Shown here piece by piece: positions 33,390 to 41,055 of a stretch of 64,000 nucleotides of DNA. Both the position numbers and the translations under genes were made by a program. The first letter of the stretch is position 1. Every line of letters begins with the position of its first letter. Below the pieces are notes generated by a model. That model was given only the letters and a program-made list of their open reading frames with translations, was not told the origin of the DNA and did no database searches. Source of the stretch: JBBRVW01 sp963784645 (GTDB lineage Bacteria > Actinomycetota > Actinomycetes > JACCUZ01); assembly GCA_963784645.1 (NCBI GenBank), contig CAWARY010000002.1:558001-622000 (forward strand), in the 5' to 3' direction.

Positions 33390-34190
33390 GTGCCCACCGC
33401 GAACGTCAACGGGATCAACGTCAACTACCAGCTCGAGGGCGAAGGCCCCGAGACCATCGTCCTGGTCAACGGGCTCGCCGACGCCCTCGACTCCTGGGAC
33501 TTCCAGGTGCCGGCGCTGCTCGAGGCCGGGCTGCGCGTGCTGCGCTTCGACAACCGCGGGATCGGGGCGACCGACGCCCCGCCCGGCCCGTACACGTCGC
33601 GGATGCTCGCGGACGACGCGAAGGCGCTGGTCGACGAGCTCGGCATCACCGACTTCCACCTGATGGGCGTCTCCATGGGCGGCATGATCTGCCAGGAGTA
33701 CGCCCTGGCCTACGGGTCGGACCTGCGGTCGCTGACGTTGGCCTGCACCTACGCCGCGCCGGGACCGTTCTGCACCCGCATGTTCGCGATGTGGGCCGAC
33801 CTCGCACCGGCGCTCGGCGTCCCGTTCGTCATGCGCGACGTGACGCTGTGGGCGTTCACGGTGCCGTTCTTCTCCGAGCGCCCCGACGACGCGAAGGAGT
33901 TCGAGGAGGCGATGGCGGGCCTCGACATGTCGGTCGAGGCCTACCTCGCACAGCTCAACGTCATCCAGACCCACGACACCACCGACCGGCTCGCCGGCAT
34001 CGACGTCCCCACCCTGGTGCTTGCCGGGGCGGAGGACATCCTCATCCCGGTCAGCCTGTCCCGGACGCTGCACGACGCCGTGCCCGGCTCGGACTGGACG
34101 ACGGTCCCCGGCGGCCACGCCTGCCTGTGGGAGAAGCCCGACGAGTTCAACACCGCACTGCTCGACTACGTCCGCTCGCACGCCCACTGA
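33390..34190 (+). CDS. Alpha/beta hydrolase, 3-oxoadipate enol-lactonase-like
   Basis: The 266-residue enzyme has the canonical triad: Ser95 in GVSMGGM, Asp216 in GAEDILIP and His243 in GGHACLWE. The oxyanion strand VNGLADALDSW and FDNRGIGATD match PcaD-type lactonases and esterases. GAGGAG (33377-33382) is seven bases before the GTG start. It lies between the transporter ATPases and the binding protein, so it likely hydrolyses an ester or lactone in the transported molecule. Exact reaction uncertain. Confidence 0.87.
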   Translation: MPTANVNGINVNYQLEGEGPETIVLVNGLADALDSWDFQVPALLEAGLRVLRFDNRGIGATDAPPGPYTSRMLADDAKALVDELGITDFHLMGVSMGGMICQEYALAYGSDLRSLTLACTYAAPGPFCTRMFAMWADLAPALGVPFVMRDVTLWAFTVPFFSERPDDAKEFEEAMAGLDMSVEAYLAQLNVIQTHDTTDRLAGIDVPTLVLAGAEDILIPVSLSRTLHDAVPGSDWTTVPGGHACLWEKPDEFNTALLDYVRSHAH

Positions 34191-34221
34191 CCGTTCGCCC
34201 TTCAGAGCACAGGAGACAACC

Positions 34222-35823
34222 ATGACCGTCCACAACCCCACGGGCGAGCTCAGCCGGCGAACGCTGCTCAGGCGCGCCGGCCTCCTCGGGCTGGTGATGG
34301 CGGGCAGCCCCGCCTTCCTCACCGCCTGCGGATCCGACTCGACCGGGAAGCCGTCCGCCGGCGGGACCGGCGCTCCTTCGGGCCCGAAGGCAGGCGGGAC
34401 GCTCAAGGCGGCCCTGACCGGTGAGCCGGACAGCCTCGACCCCGCGGTGTCCTCCATCTACACCGGCGCCCAGGTGTACGACAACATCTTCAGCAAGCTG
34501 CTGACGGTCGACGCCGACGGGCAGTTCGTCGGCCGCCTGGCCACGAAGTGGACCCCCACCGACGACACGACGTGGACCTTCGACCTGGTCGACAACGCCT
34601 TCTTCCACAACGGTGAGAAGTTCAGCAGCGCCGACGTGAAGTACACCTTCGAGCGCATCCTCGACCCGAAGACCGCCAGCGCGTACGCCGGGCTCTATAC
34701 CGCGATCGCCTCGGTCGAGGCGCCGACCCCGACCCAGGTGGTGTTCACCCTCAAGACGCCGTACGGGCCCTTCCTCACCAACCTCGCCAACAACGGCGAG
34801 ATCGTGAACCAGAGGGCGATCGAGGCCGATGACCCCGCGCGCAAGCCGGTGGGGACCGGACCGTTCGAGTTCGTCGAGTGGGTGCAGGGCGACCACCTCA
34901 CCCTGAAGAAGTTCGACAAGTACTTCGAGTCCGGCAAGCCGCTCGTCGACATGGTCGAGTTCAAGTTCCTGCTCGTGGACCAGGGCCGCATCGACGCCCT
35001 GTCCTCGGGCGAGGTCGACTGGGTCGACGCGGTCCCGCTCCAGCAGGTCGAGCCCCTGAAGAAGGACCCGCGCTTCACCTTCGTGAGCAGCCCGGTGGCC
35101 GGCATCCCGGACTTCCTGGCCCTCAACACGGCCAAGGCGCCCTTCGACAAGCTGGAGGTCCGCCAGGCGGTGGCCTGGGCGCTGGACCGCACCGCGATCC
35201 GCGACCTCGCCTACTTCGGCACCGGCGAGATCGGTGTCGAGGAAGTCCCCAGCGGGTCCACCTGGTACGACGGCGTGGACCCCTACTCGGCCGGACCTGA
35301 CGTGACGAAGGCCAAGGACCTGCTCGCCAAGGCTGGCTTCCCCGACGGGCTCACGGTGGAGTACCTCGGTCTGCCGCAGTACCCCGAGCTGCTGAAGACC
35401 GGCCAGGTCGTGCGCGACCAGCTCAAGGCGATCGGGATCACGATGAACATCAAGCAGGTCGACGTCTCCGTCTGGTTCGAGGCCTTCTCCTCCGGCGACT
35501 ACCAGATCACCAGCGCCTACCAGGAGCGCACGCTCGACCCCGACAACTTCTACTCGCTGGTCATCAAGTCGGGCGGGCCCATCAACACGACGGCGTACTC
35601 GAACGCCGAGGTCGACGGCCTGATCGACAAGGCGGCCGCCGCCACCGACGAGGCGGAGCGTCAGCAGCTCTACAGCCAGATCCGCGCGACGGTGCGCGAG
35701 GAGGCGCCGATCATCTTCGTGCACTACGAGACGCTGAACTACCTCATGACCAAGGACGTGGTCGGCAGCACCGTCACGCCCGCACTGGAGCTCAACCTGA
35801 AGGACGTCGGCTTCACCGGCTGA
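34222..35823 (+). CDS. Extracellular solute-binding lipoprotein, family 5 (peptide/nickel type)
   Basis: The 533-residue protein has a twin-arginine-like leader (SRRTLLRR, residues 11-18), a hydrophobic stretch and a lipobox-type Cys36 (FLTACG). Tat export followed by lipidation is likely. The mature part is a class C peptide-binding protein (LDPAVSSIYTGAQVYDNIF, and FVEWVQGDHLTLKKF). It captures the substrate for the upstream DppBCDF-like importer. It is the last gene of the operon and is followed by inverted-repeat copy B. Confidence 0.92.
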   Translation: MTVHNPTGELSRRTLLRRAGLLGLVMAGSPAFLTACGSDSTGKPSAGGTGAPSGPKAGGTLKAALTGEPDSLDPAVSSIYTGAQVYDNIFSKLLTVDADGQFVGRLATKWTPTDDTTWTFDLVDNAFFHNGEKFSSADVKYTFERILDPKTASAYAGLYTAIASVEAPTPTQVVFTLKTPYGPFLTNLANNGEIVNQRAIEADDPARKPVGTGPFEFVEWVQGDHLTLKKFDKYFESGKPLVDMVEFKFLLVDQGRIDALSSGEVDWVDAVPLQQVEPLKKDPRFTFVSSPVAGIPDFLALNTAKAPFDKLEVRQAVAWALDRTAIRDLAYFGTGEIGVEEVPSGSTWYDGVDPYSAGPDVTKAKDLLAKAGFPDGLTVEYLGLPQYPELLKTGQVVRDQLKAIGITMNIKQVDVSVWFEAFSSGDYQITSAYQERTLDPDNFYSLVIKSGGPINTTAYSNAEVDGLIDKAAAATDEAERQQLYSQIRATVREEAPIIFVHYETLNYLMTKDVVGSTVTPALELNLKDVGFTG

Positions 35824-35839
35824 GCGTCCGTCCCTCACG

Positions 35840-35881
35840 TGTCAGCCTCTCGCTCCGGTACACCGGAGCGAGAGGCTGACA
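35840..35881. repeat. 42-bp dispersed inverted repeat, copy B (perfect stem, likely terminator)
   Basis: Arms 35840-35859 and 35862-35881 pair perfectly over 20 bases around the dinucleotide AC. It lies 16 bases after the binding-protein stop. Sequence ends, length and right flank (ACT) match copies A, C and D, but its inner arms differ, as expected of a compensating hairpin. Confidence 0.85.
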
Positions 35882-35915
35882 ACTCTTGTGGGTGCGGGCT
35901 GGTAGGACGGTGGGC

Positions 35916-36338
35916 ATGACCGAGACGTACCCGACGATCCTGCAGACCGTTCTCGACGCGGCGGATCCCCGCGTGACGGCGGAGTTCTACCGGCAGCTGT
36001 TCGGCCTGCAGTACCGGCCCGGCGACGAGCCGCCGCCCGACGGCGAGCCGGACGAGAACGGCCAGGACTGGCTGGTGCTGCTGACGCCGGACGGGAAGCG
36101 GTCGCTGGCGTTCGGCAAGGCCGACGACGTCGCCGAGACCACCTGGCCGGAGCCCGGCGTACCGCAGCAGATGCACCTCGACACGTCGGTGCCGTCGGTC
36201 GAGGAGCTGGAGCGGCAGCACGAGCGGGCGCTTGCGCTGGGCGCGCGGCTGCGGTTCGACCGCACCGACGACCCGGACGAGCCGCTGCGGGTCTACGCCG
36301 ACCCGGCCGGCCACCTGTTCTGCATCTTCGTCGCCTAG
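35916..36338 (+). CDS. VOC/glyoxalase-superfamily protein
   Basis: The 140-residue protein has one VOC beta-alpha-beta-beta-beta pair: the N-terminal LQTVLDAADPRVTAEFYRQL and the C-terminal metal-type strand VYADPAGHLFCIF. Metal-residue positions are partly conserved (QMHLDT; the final strand has no Glu), so it may be a binding or resistance protein rather than a lyase. ATG 35916 was chosen for its position at the first beta strand. Flanked by repeat copies B and C and unrelated in orientation to the two-component genes. Confidence 0.8.
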   Translation: MTETYPTILQTVLDAADPRVTAEFYRQLFGLQYRPGDEPPPDGEPDENGQDWLVLLTPDGKRSLAFGKADDVAETTWPEPGVPQQMHLDTSVPSVEELERQHERALALGARLRFDRTDDPDEPLRVYADPAGHLFCIFVA

Positions 36339-36345
36339 CGCGACC

Positions 36346-36387
36346 GATCAGCCCGTGGCCGCCGTATCCGGCGGCCAGCGGCTGACA
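36346..36387. repeat. 42-bp dispersed inverted repeat, copy C
   Basis: Reverse orientation relative to A and B: right end GGCTGACA followed by GGT, centre CCGTAT, left end degenerate (GATCAGCC). The inner GGCCGCCG/CGGCGGCC arms are complementary. It fills most of the gap between the convergent VOC and response-regulator genes, where a bidirectional terminator is expected. Confidence 0.75.
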
Positions 36388-36394
36388 GGTGGGC

Positions 36395-37060
36395 TCAGGG
36401 CGGGCCGGCGCCGCCGTCGTGGCGCAGGGCCGCCAGGACGGCCTTGACCCGGCGGTGGCCGCCGGGCTCGTCGTGCAGCCCGAGCTTGCCGAAGATGCTG
36501 GCGATGTGGCTCTCCACCGTCTTGACCGAGACGACGAGCCGCGCCGCGATCCCGCCGTTGGACATCCCTTCCGCCATCAGCGCCAGGACGTCGCGCTCGC
36601 GGTCCGACAGCGCGGCGACCGGGCTGCGCGCGGCGTGCGCCTGCATCAGGCTCCGCACGATGTCGGGGTCGAGAACCGTGCCTCCCGCCGCGATGGTGTC
36701 CAAGGCCTGGAGCAGGGTCGACACCTGGATGACGCGGTCCTTCAGGAGGTACCCGAAGTGGCTCGCCTGCCGCTCGAGCAGCGTCGCGGCGACCTGCGTC
36801 TCGACGGCCTGGGACAGCAGCAGGATGCCGAGGCCCGGACGGCTCGCACGCAGCTCGACGGCGGCGACGGCGCCCTCGTGCGTGAACGTCGGCGGCATCC
36901 GGATGTCGACGATGGCGACGTCGGGCTCGTGCGCGGCCACGGCCTCGGCGAGCCCGGCCGCGTCGGCGACCGTCGCGCAGACCTCGATGCCCGACTCGGT
37001 GAGCAGTCGGGCCAGCCCTTCCCGGAGCAGGGCGGAGTCGTCCGCGATCACGACCCGCAC
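36395..37060 (-). CDS. NarL/FixJ-family LuxR-type response regulator
   Basis: The 221-residue protein has a receiver domain (VVIADDSALLREG with the acidic pair Asp8-Asp9, phospho-Asp in VDIRMPP, Lys in YLLKDRV) and a C-terminal LuxR helix-turn-helix (LSDRERDVLALMAEGMSN). GTG 37060 overlaps the sensor-kinase stop by 13 bases, so the two are co-translated. It should be phosphorylated by that kinase and regulate unlinked or adjacent genes. Targets unknown. Confidence 0.93.
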   Translation of the reverse strand: MRVVIADDSALLREGLARLLTESGIEVCATVADAAGLAEAVAAHEPDVAIVDIRMPPTFTHEGAVAAVELRASRPGLGILLLSQAVETQVAATLLERQASHFGYLLKDRVIQVSTLLQALDTIAAGGTVLDPDIVRSLMQAHAARSPVAALSDRERDVLALMAEGMSNGGIAARLVVSVKTVESHIASIFGKLGLHDEPGGHRRVKAVLAALRHDGGAGPP

Positions 37061-38886
37061 GGCAGCTCCGCCTCGACGACCGTGCCGTGCGGGGAGTTCT
37101 CGCTGACCTGGAGGCAGCCGCCCAGGGCCGACACCCGGTCCGCCAGCCCCTGCAGCCCGTGGCCCCGTGGGTCGGCCTGCCCCACGCCGTGGTCCGCGAC
37201 CGCCACCCGCAGGACCGCGCCGCGGACCTCGGCCGTGATCGAGAGGTCCTGGACGTCGGCGTGCTTGACGGCGTTGGTCGTCGCCTCGGCGATGACGAAC
37301 CACGCCGCGCCCTCCACGTCGGCGGGGAAGCGCCGGTCCACGACGTCGTGGGCGACGGCCAGCGGAACCCGGCCGGCAAGGTCCTCCACCGCCGCGAGCA
37401 GGCCACCACCGGCCAGGGCCGCCGGCTGCAGGCCGCCGGCCAGATCGCGAAGCTCCTGCACGGTGAGACCCAGGTCGACGATGGCGCGGTCGATCTCGGC
37501 GCGGAGCACGGTCGGGCCGCCGTTCACCTGGGCCGCCTGAAGCTGCAGTGCGATCGCCAGCAGCCGTTGCTGCGCGCCGTCGTGCAGGTCTCGCTCGATC
37601 CGCCGACGTTCGTCCAGGTGCGCCGTGGCGATCCGGGACCGCGACTCCCTGATGAGCTCGACCTGGCGCGCGAGCTCGGCGCGCAGCGCGACGTTGTCGA
37701 GCTCGGTCGCGGCTTCCTGCGCGACGGCCTCGACGACGGCCCGCTGCGACCGCCGCGGGTCGAACTCGACCTTCGCCGTGACGGCACCGCGCCGTCCTAC
37801 GTCGACCGAGTCCGGGCCGGGTGGCACCGCGTGCCCGTCGGAGGTGACCCAGGCGTCGTCGCCGGCCGGGTACAGGACCCGCACCCGGGCGTCCCGGAGC
37901 GCGGCCGGGAGCAGGGCATCGAGGTCCGGCGACCCGTTGGACAGGCCGGTGCGCACGGCCTGGACGGCGTCGAAGCGGTCGCGATCTATCCGCCGGGCCA
38001 CGGCACGTCGACCCCACACGTAGGCCGCGCGGGCCGCCGTCGCTCCGGCCAGTGTCGCGGCGACGGTCGTCAGCCGCGAGGCAGGATCGATCGGGGTGGT
38101 CCGGCTGATGACGACCACCACCACGCCGAAGCCGGCGATCACGGCGGCCGACGCCAGCGCGTAGGCGGCCGAGTCGGTCACCACCCGCTCGACGTAGTAG
38201 AGCCGGTACCGCAGGACGGAGAGTGCGGCCCCGACCGACAGCGTGACGATGGAAGCGGACATCAGGTAGCCGGCGACGTCGGAGCGCCCGAGGTAGGACA
38301 CCGCGAAGCTGGCGACGACGCAGGGGACCACGGGGACCGCGCCTGCGGCCAGCCACAGCAGCTGCTGACGGGCCTGCCCCTCGGCAGCGCGCCAGCGCCG
38401 GACCAGCTCGACGGCTGACAGCACGAGGCAGAGACCGGTCACGATGATGGCCGCCCCGGACACGATTGCCATCGGCAGGTGCAGTGGCCGGACCGCCCAG
38501 GGGCTCACGGTGTCGGCGTACGGCGGGTCCAGCGGGGACGACCGCAGAAGCGCAGTGACCTGGTAGACGGCGCCCGCGAACACGGTCCACCGCGGCAGCG
38601 ACCGTCGTCGCGAGGTCGTCCGCAACGGGGGTGTGAACCACAGCACGAGCGCCAGGAACACGAACCACCAGACGAAGCTCGTGTCGGACAGCGTGGCGGC
38701 CAGGGCACCCGCTGGCGCTGCGGACCGCTCGGAGTGCGCCAGGCCGGAGTACGCGTCGGTGAATCCGCTCCACGCCATCGCGACACCCAGGCCGAGGAAG
38801 GCCCAACCGGCGAGCTGCTGATGGGCCTTGCCGGTCAGCAGCATCCCGACCAGCCAGCACGTGAGGGTCGCGACGACGAACGGCAC
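37048..38886 (-). CDS. NarL-type sensor histidine kinase (N-terminus probably frameshifted)
   Basis: From GTG 38886 the protein is 612 residues with several membrane segments up to residue ~280, a HisKA_3 dimerisation box (RRIERDLHDGAQQRL) and an HATPase_c domain (ATTNAVKHAD, GHGLQGLADR). A clear hydrophobic N-terminal segment starting MGPPRVLVRALTW is encoded in another frame from ATG 39011-39013. It merges with the kinase frame near 38915-38925, where a -1 or +2 base change would restore a single 650-residue frame. The kinase probably starts at 39013 and is interrupted by a frameshift or sequencing error. Downstream the response regulator overlaps it. Confidence 0.85.
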   Translation of the reverse strand: MPFVVATLTCWLVGMLLTGKAHQQLAGWAFLGLGVAMAWSGFTDAYSGLAHSERSAAPAGALAATLSDTSFVWWFVFLALVLWFTPPLRTTSRRRSLPRWTVFAGAVYQVTALLRSSPLDPPYADTVSPWAVRPLHLPMAIVSGAAIIVTGLCLVLSAVELVRRWRAAEGQARQQLLWLAAGAVPVVPCVVASFAVSYLGRSDVAGYLMSASIVTLSVGAALSVLRYRLYYVERVVTDSAAYALASAAVIAGFGVVVVVISRTTPIDPASRLTTVAATLAGATAARAAYVWGRRAVARRIDRDRFDAVQAVRTGLSNGSPDLDALLPAALRDARVRVLYPAGDDAWVTSDGHAVPPGPDSVDVGRRGAVTAKVEFDPRRSQRAVVEAVAQEAATELDNVALRAELARQVELIRESRSRIATAHLDERRRIERDLHDGAQQRLLAIALQLQAAQVNGGPTVLRAEIDRAIVDLGLTVQELRDLAGGLQPAALAGGGLLAAVEDLAGRVPLAVAHDVVDRRFPADVEGAAWFVIAEATTNAVKHADVQDLSITAEVRGAVLRVAVADHGVGQADPRGHGLQGLADRVSALGGCLQVSENSPHGTVVEAELPCGS

Positions 38887-39152
38887 GTCCGCTGCCGCCA
38901 GGAGCGGCTCGCCGTCGGGCGGTCGCGACCAGCTGCACGACGGTCGTGGCAGCCAGTAGCGCAGGAGTCACGGGCCAGGTGAGCGCCCGGACCAGAACGC
39001 GCGGCGGCCCCATCGCGTCATCGTGACAGCAAGGGCGCACCGGGGACTCAGGGTCAGCCCTGATCCGAAGAGTGGTGCCTGCCCGGTCGCCACGTACGGC
39101 GGCGCCGGCGGAAGGCTGGCCGCAGGACGTCCCGACCAGCCAGGAGCGCACG

Positions 39153-39833
39153 ATGACCGCTACCACGACAGACCCGGGCCCGACCGGCGCCCGCGTCTCC
39201 CAGACCGGCGCCGCCCGCAAGGCGGCCGCCGGCGCCTCGGCGCTGTTCGGCGTCGCCCTGTTCATGACGGTGGCGAGCATCGATGTCCCGCACCGCGCGA
39301 CCGACGCCGAGCTCGTGCACTGGTGGGAGCAGTCGGGCAACCGCATCGCAGGCATCGTCTCCGGCCTGTCCGCGATCAGCGCCGCGGTGCTGATCGCGGT
39401 CGTGCTGAACTACCTCGGACGGCTGAGTGCCACGGAGCGCGCGCCGCAGTGGATGGCCTTCGCGCGGTCCATGGGGGCTGCGGTCACGGCCGTCTGGCTG
39501 GTCACCGGGGCTGCCCGGGCGACGATCAGCCGGCTGGTCGACGTCATCGACGAGCCGCTGCCGGGCGTCGACGTCCTCCGATTCGCCACGGCGTTGAACT
39601 ACGCCTTGCTGGGCCTCGCCGGCATGGGTGCCCTGGGCCTCGTCATCCTCGCCGTCTCGGTCGTCGTGCTGCGCACCGGCGCGCTCGCCCGGTGGGTCGG
39701 CCGGGTCGGGTTCGGCTGCGCCGTCGTGGTGATCGGCGCGACGCTCGCACAGGTCGGTGCGTACGTGACGCTGGTGGCGATCGCCTGGGCGTTCTGCCTC
39801 GCGGTCGCCATCTGGCGCGCCCCGCAGGACTGA
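39153..39833 (+). CDS. Multi-pass membrane protein of unknown function
   Basis: The 226-residue protein has an N-terminal ~30-residue polar segment, then about six hydrophobic segments (LFGVALFMTVASIDVP, IAGIVSGLSAISAAVLIAVV, ... FGCAVVVIGATLAQVGAYVT). No catalytic or family motif is recognised. ATG 39153 follows AGGAG at 39142-39146. It is divergent from the sensor kinase, so it could be a target of that two-component system, as such neighbours often are. Nothing more can be inferred from sequence. Confidence 0.75.
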   Translation: MTATTTDPGPTGARVSQTGAARKAAAGASALFGVALFMTVASIDVPHRATDAELVHWWEQSGNRIAGIVSGLSAISAAVLIAVVLNYLGRLSATERAPQWMAFARSMGAAVTAVWLVTGAARATISRLVDVIDEPLPGVDVLRFATALNYALLGLAGMGALGLVILAVSVVVLRTGALARWVGRVGFGCAVVVIGATLAQVGAYVTLVAIAWAFCLAVAIWRAPQD

Positions 39834-39853
39834 CGCGCTGCGTCCAGGAGAGT

Positions 39854-39895
39854 TGTCAGGCCCTGGGGGCCGTATTCGGCGGCGAGAGGCTGACA
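39854..39895. repeat. 42-bp dispersed inverted repeat, copy D
   Basis: Reverse orientation: left flank AGT, ends TGTCAGGCC...GAGGCTGACA, right flank GGT, centre CCGTAT. The flanks are the exact complement of those of copies A and B. It lies between the convergent membrane-protein and nitronate monooxygenase genes and may terminate both. Confidence 0.75.
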
Positions 39896-39897
39896 GG

Positions 39898-40911
39898 TCA
39901 CGGAAGCTCGGCGGCGATCGTGCGGACGAGGTCGGCGGCGGGCATCGGACGCAGCCGCTGCCAGCCCTCGCCGGCCCACAGGTGCAGCCGGTCGGCGTCA
40001 CCGGCGGCGGCTGCCGCGGCCCTGAGGGGCCGGGTCAGGTGGTGCACCTCCGGGTAGCCGCGCGGCGCCTCGAGGTCGTGCGCGAGGAGGAAGTCGTTCA
40101 CCAGCGCCCGCGCCGGCCGGCCGGTGAAGGCGCGCGTCATCGCGGTCCGGGTGAACCGCGGGTCGCGCAGGGCGGCGAGGTGGGTGGGCGAGGTGCCTGC
40201 TTCGGGGCAGCCCAGGAACGCGGTGCCCATCGCCGCCCAGGTCGCGCCGTGCTCGAGGACGGCATGGACGTCGGCGCCGTCCATCAGCCCCCCCGCCGCG
40301 ACCAGCGGCAGCTCGGTGACGGCGCGCACGGCCGTCAACAGCGTGCGCAGCGGCACCGCCGGCCCGGTGTCGTCGTCGTCGGTGAACGCCCCGCGGTGCG
40401 CCCCGGCCTCCGCGCCCTGCACCCACAGGGCGTCCGGGTGTACCGCGCACGCGAGCAGGGCTTCCTGGACCGTGGTCACCGTGACCACCACGGCGGACCC
40501 GGCGGCGCGGAGCGTGGCCACGACCGCGGCCGACGGGCACCCGAACGTCGTGCTCACCACCGGCACGCCGGCGACGGCGACGAGCTTCGCGTCGGCCTCG
40601 TCGTCGTCCCAGCGTGGCTCGCCGGGCGCGACGCCGAGCGCGGCGGCGTCCGGCGCGAGCCGCGCGCGGTAGGCCGCGACGCCGTCCGGCTCGGGGCTGC
40701 GGGCACCCGGCAGGAAGACGTTCACGCCGAACGGGCCGCGGGTGAGCCGGCGCACCGCGGCGACCTCGGCCGCGACGGCGTCCGCCGTCCGGTAGCCGGC
40801 CGCGAGGAACCCCAGCCCGCCGGCGCCGCACACCGCGGCGACAAGCGCCGGCGTCGACGGCCCGCCGGCCATCGGCGCCGCCACGACCGGCACGTCCAGC
40901 GCGGGCAGCAC
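39898..40911 (-). CDS. Nitronate monooxygenase-family FMN flavoprotein
   Basis: The 337-residue barrel has the NMO/NPD motifs: VVAAPMAGG near residue 9, GFLAAGY near residue 35, a GVNVF strand, and an FMN-phosphate site (VAAGGLMDGADV). The catalytic His of class I enzymes may be in the QGAEAGAHRGAF segment. Members oxidise alkyl nitronates (such as 3-nitropropionate) to carbonyls, or reduce enones. It lies apart from other catabolic genes, so a detoxification role is possible. GTG start at 40911 gives a normal family N-terminus. Confidence 0.85.
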   Translation of the reverse strand: MLPALDVPVVAAPMAGGPSTPALVAAVCGAGGLGFLAAGYRTADAVAAEVAAVRRLTRGPFGVNVFLPGARSPEPDGVAAYRARLAPDAAALGVAPGEPRWDDDEADAKLVAVAGVPVVSTTFGCPSAAVVATLRAAGSAVVVTVTTVQEALLACAVHPDALWVQGAEAGAHRGAFTDDDDTGPAVPLRTLLTAVRAVTELPLVAAGGLMDGADVHAVLEHGATWAAMGTAFLGCPEAGTSPTHLAALRDPRFTRTAMTRAFTGRPARALVNDFLLAHDLEAPRGYPEVHHLTRPLRAAAAAAGDADRLHLWAGEGWQRLRPMPAADLVRTIAAELP

Positions 40912-41055
40912 CCCACGAATCTACGACCGGACCACGCCGAGCCGACGCAAAGTTGCGCGAAGCGGACACCGGATGCGGATACTGGGTGGGGAAGACGACC
41001 GAGAGCAGGCGCCGGCACCAGGCGCGACGAGCACCACCGTGGGGGAGATCCACCA

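Noticed and set aside
38457..38470. CACGATTGCC half-operator inside the sensor kinase
   Set aside because: Only one half-site matches; it is coding sequence and not palindromic.
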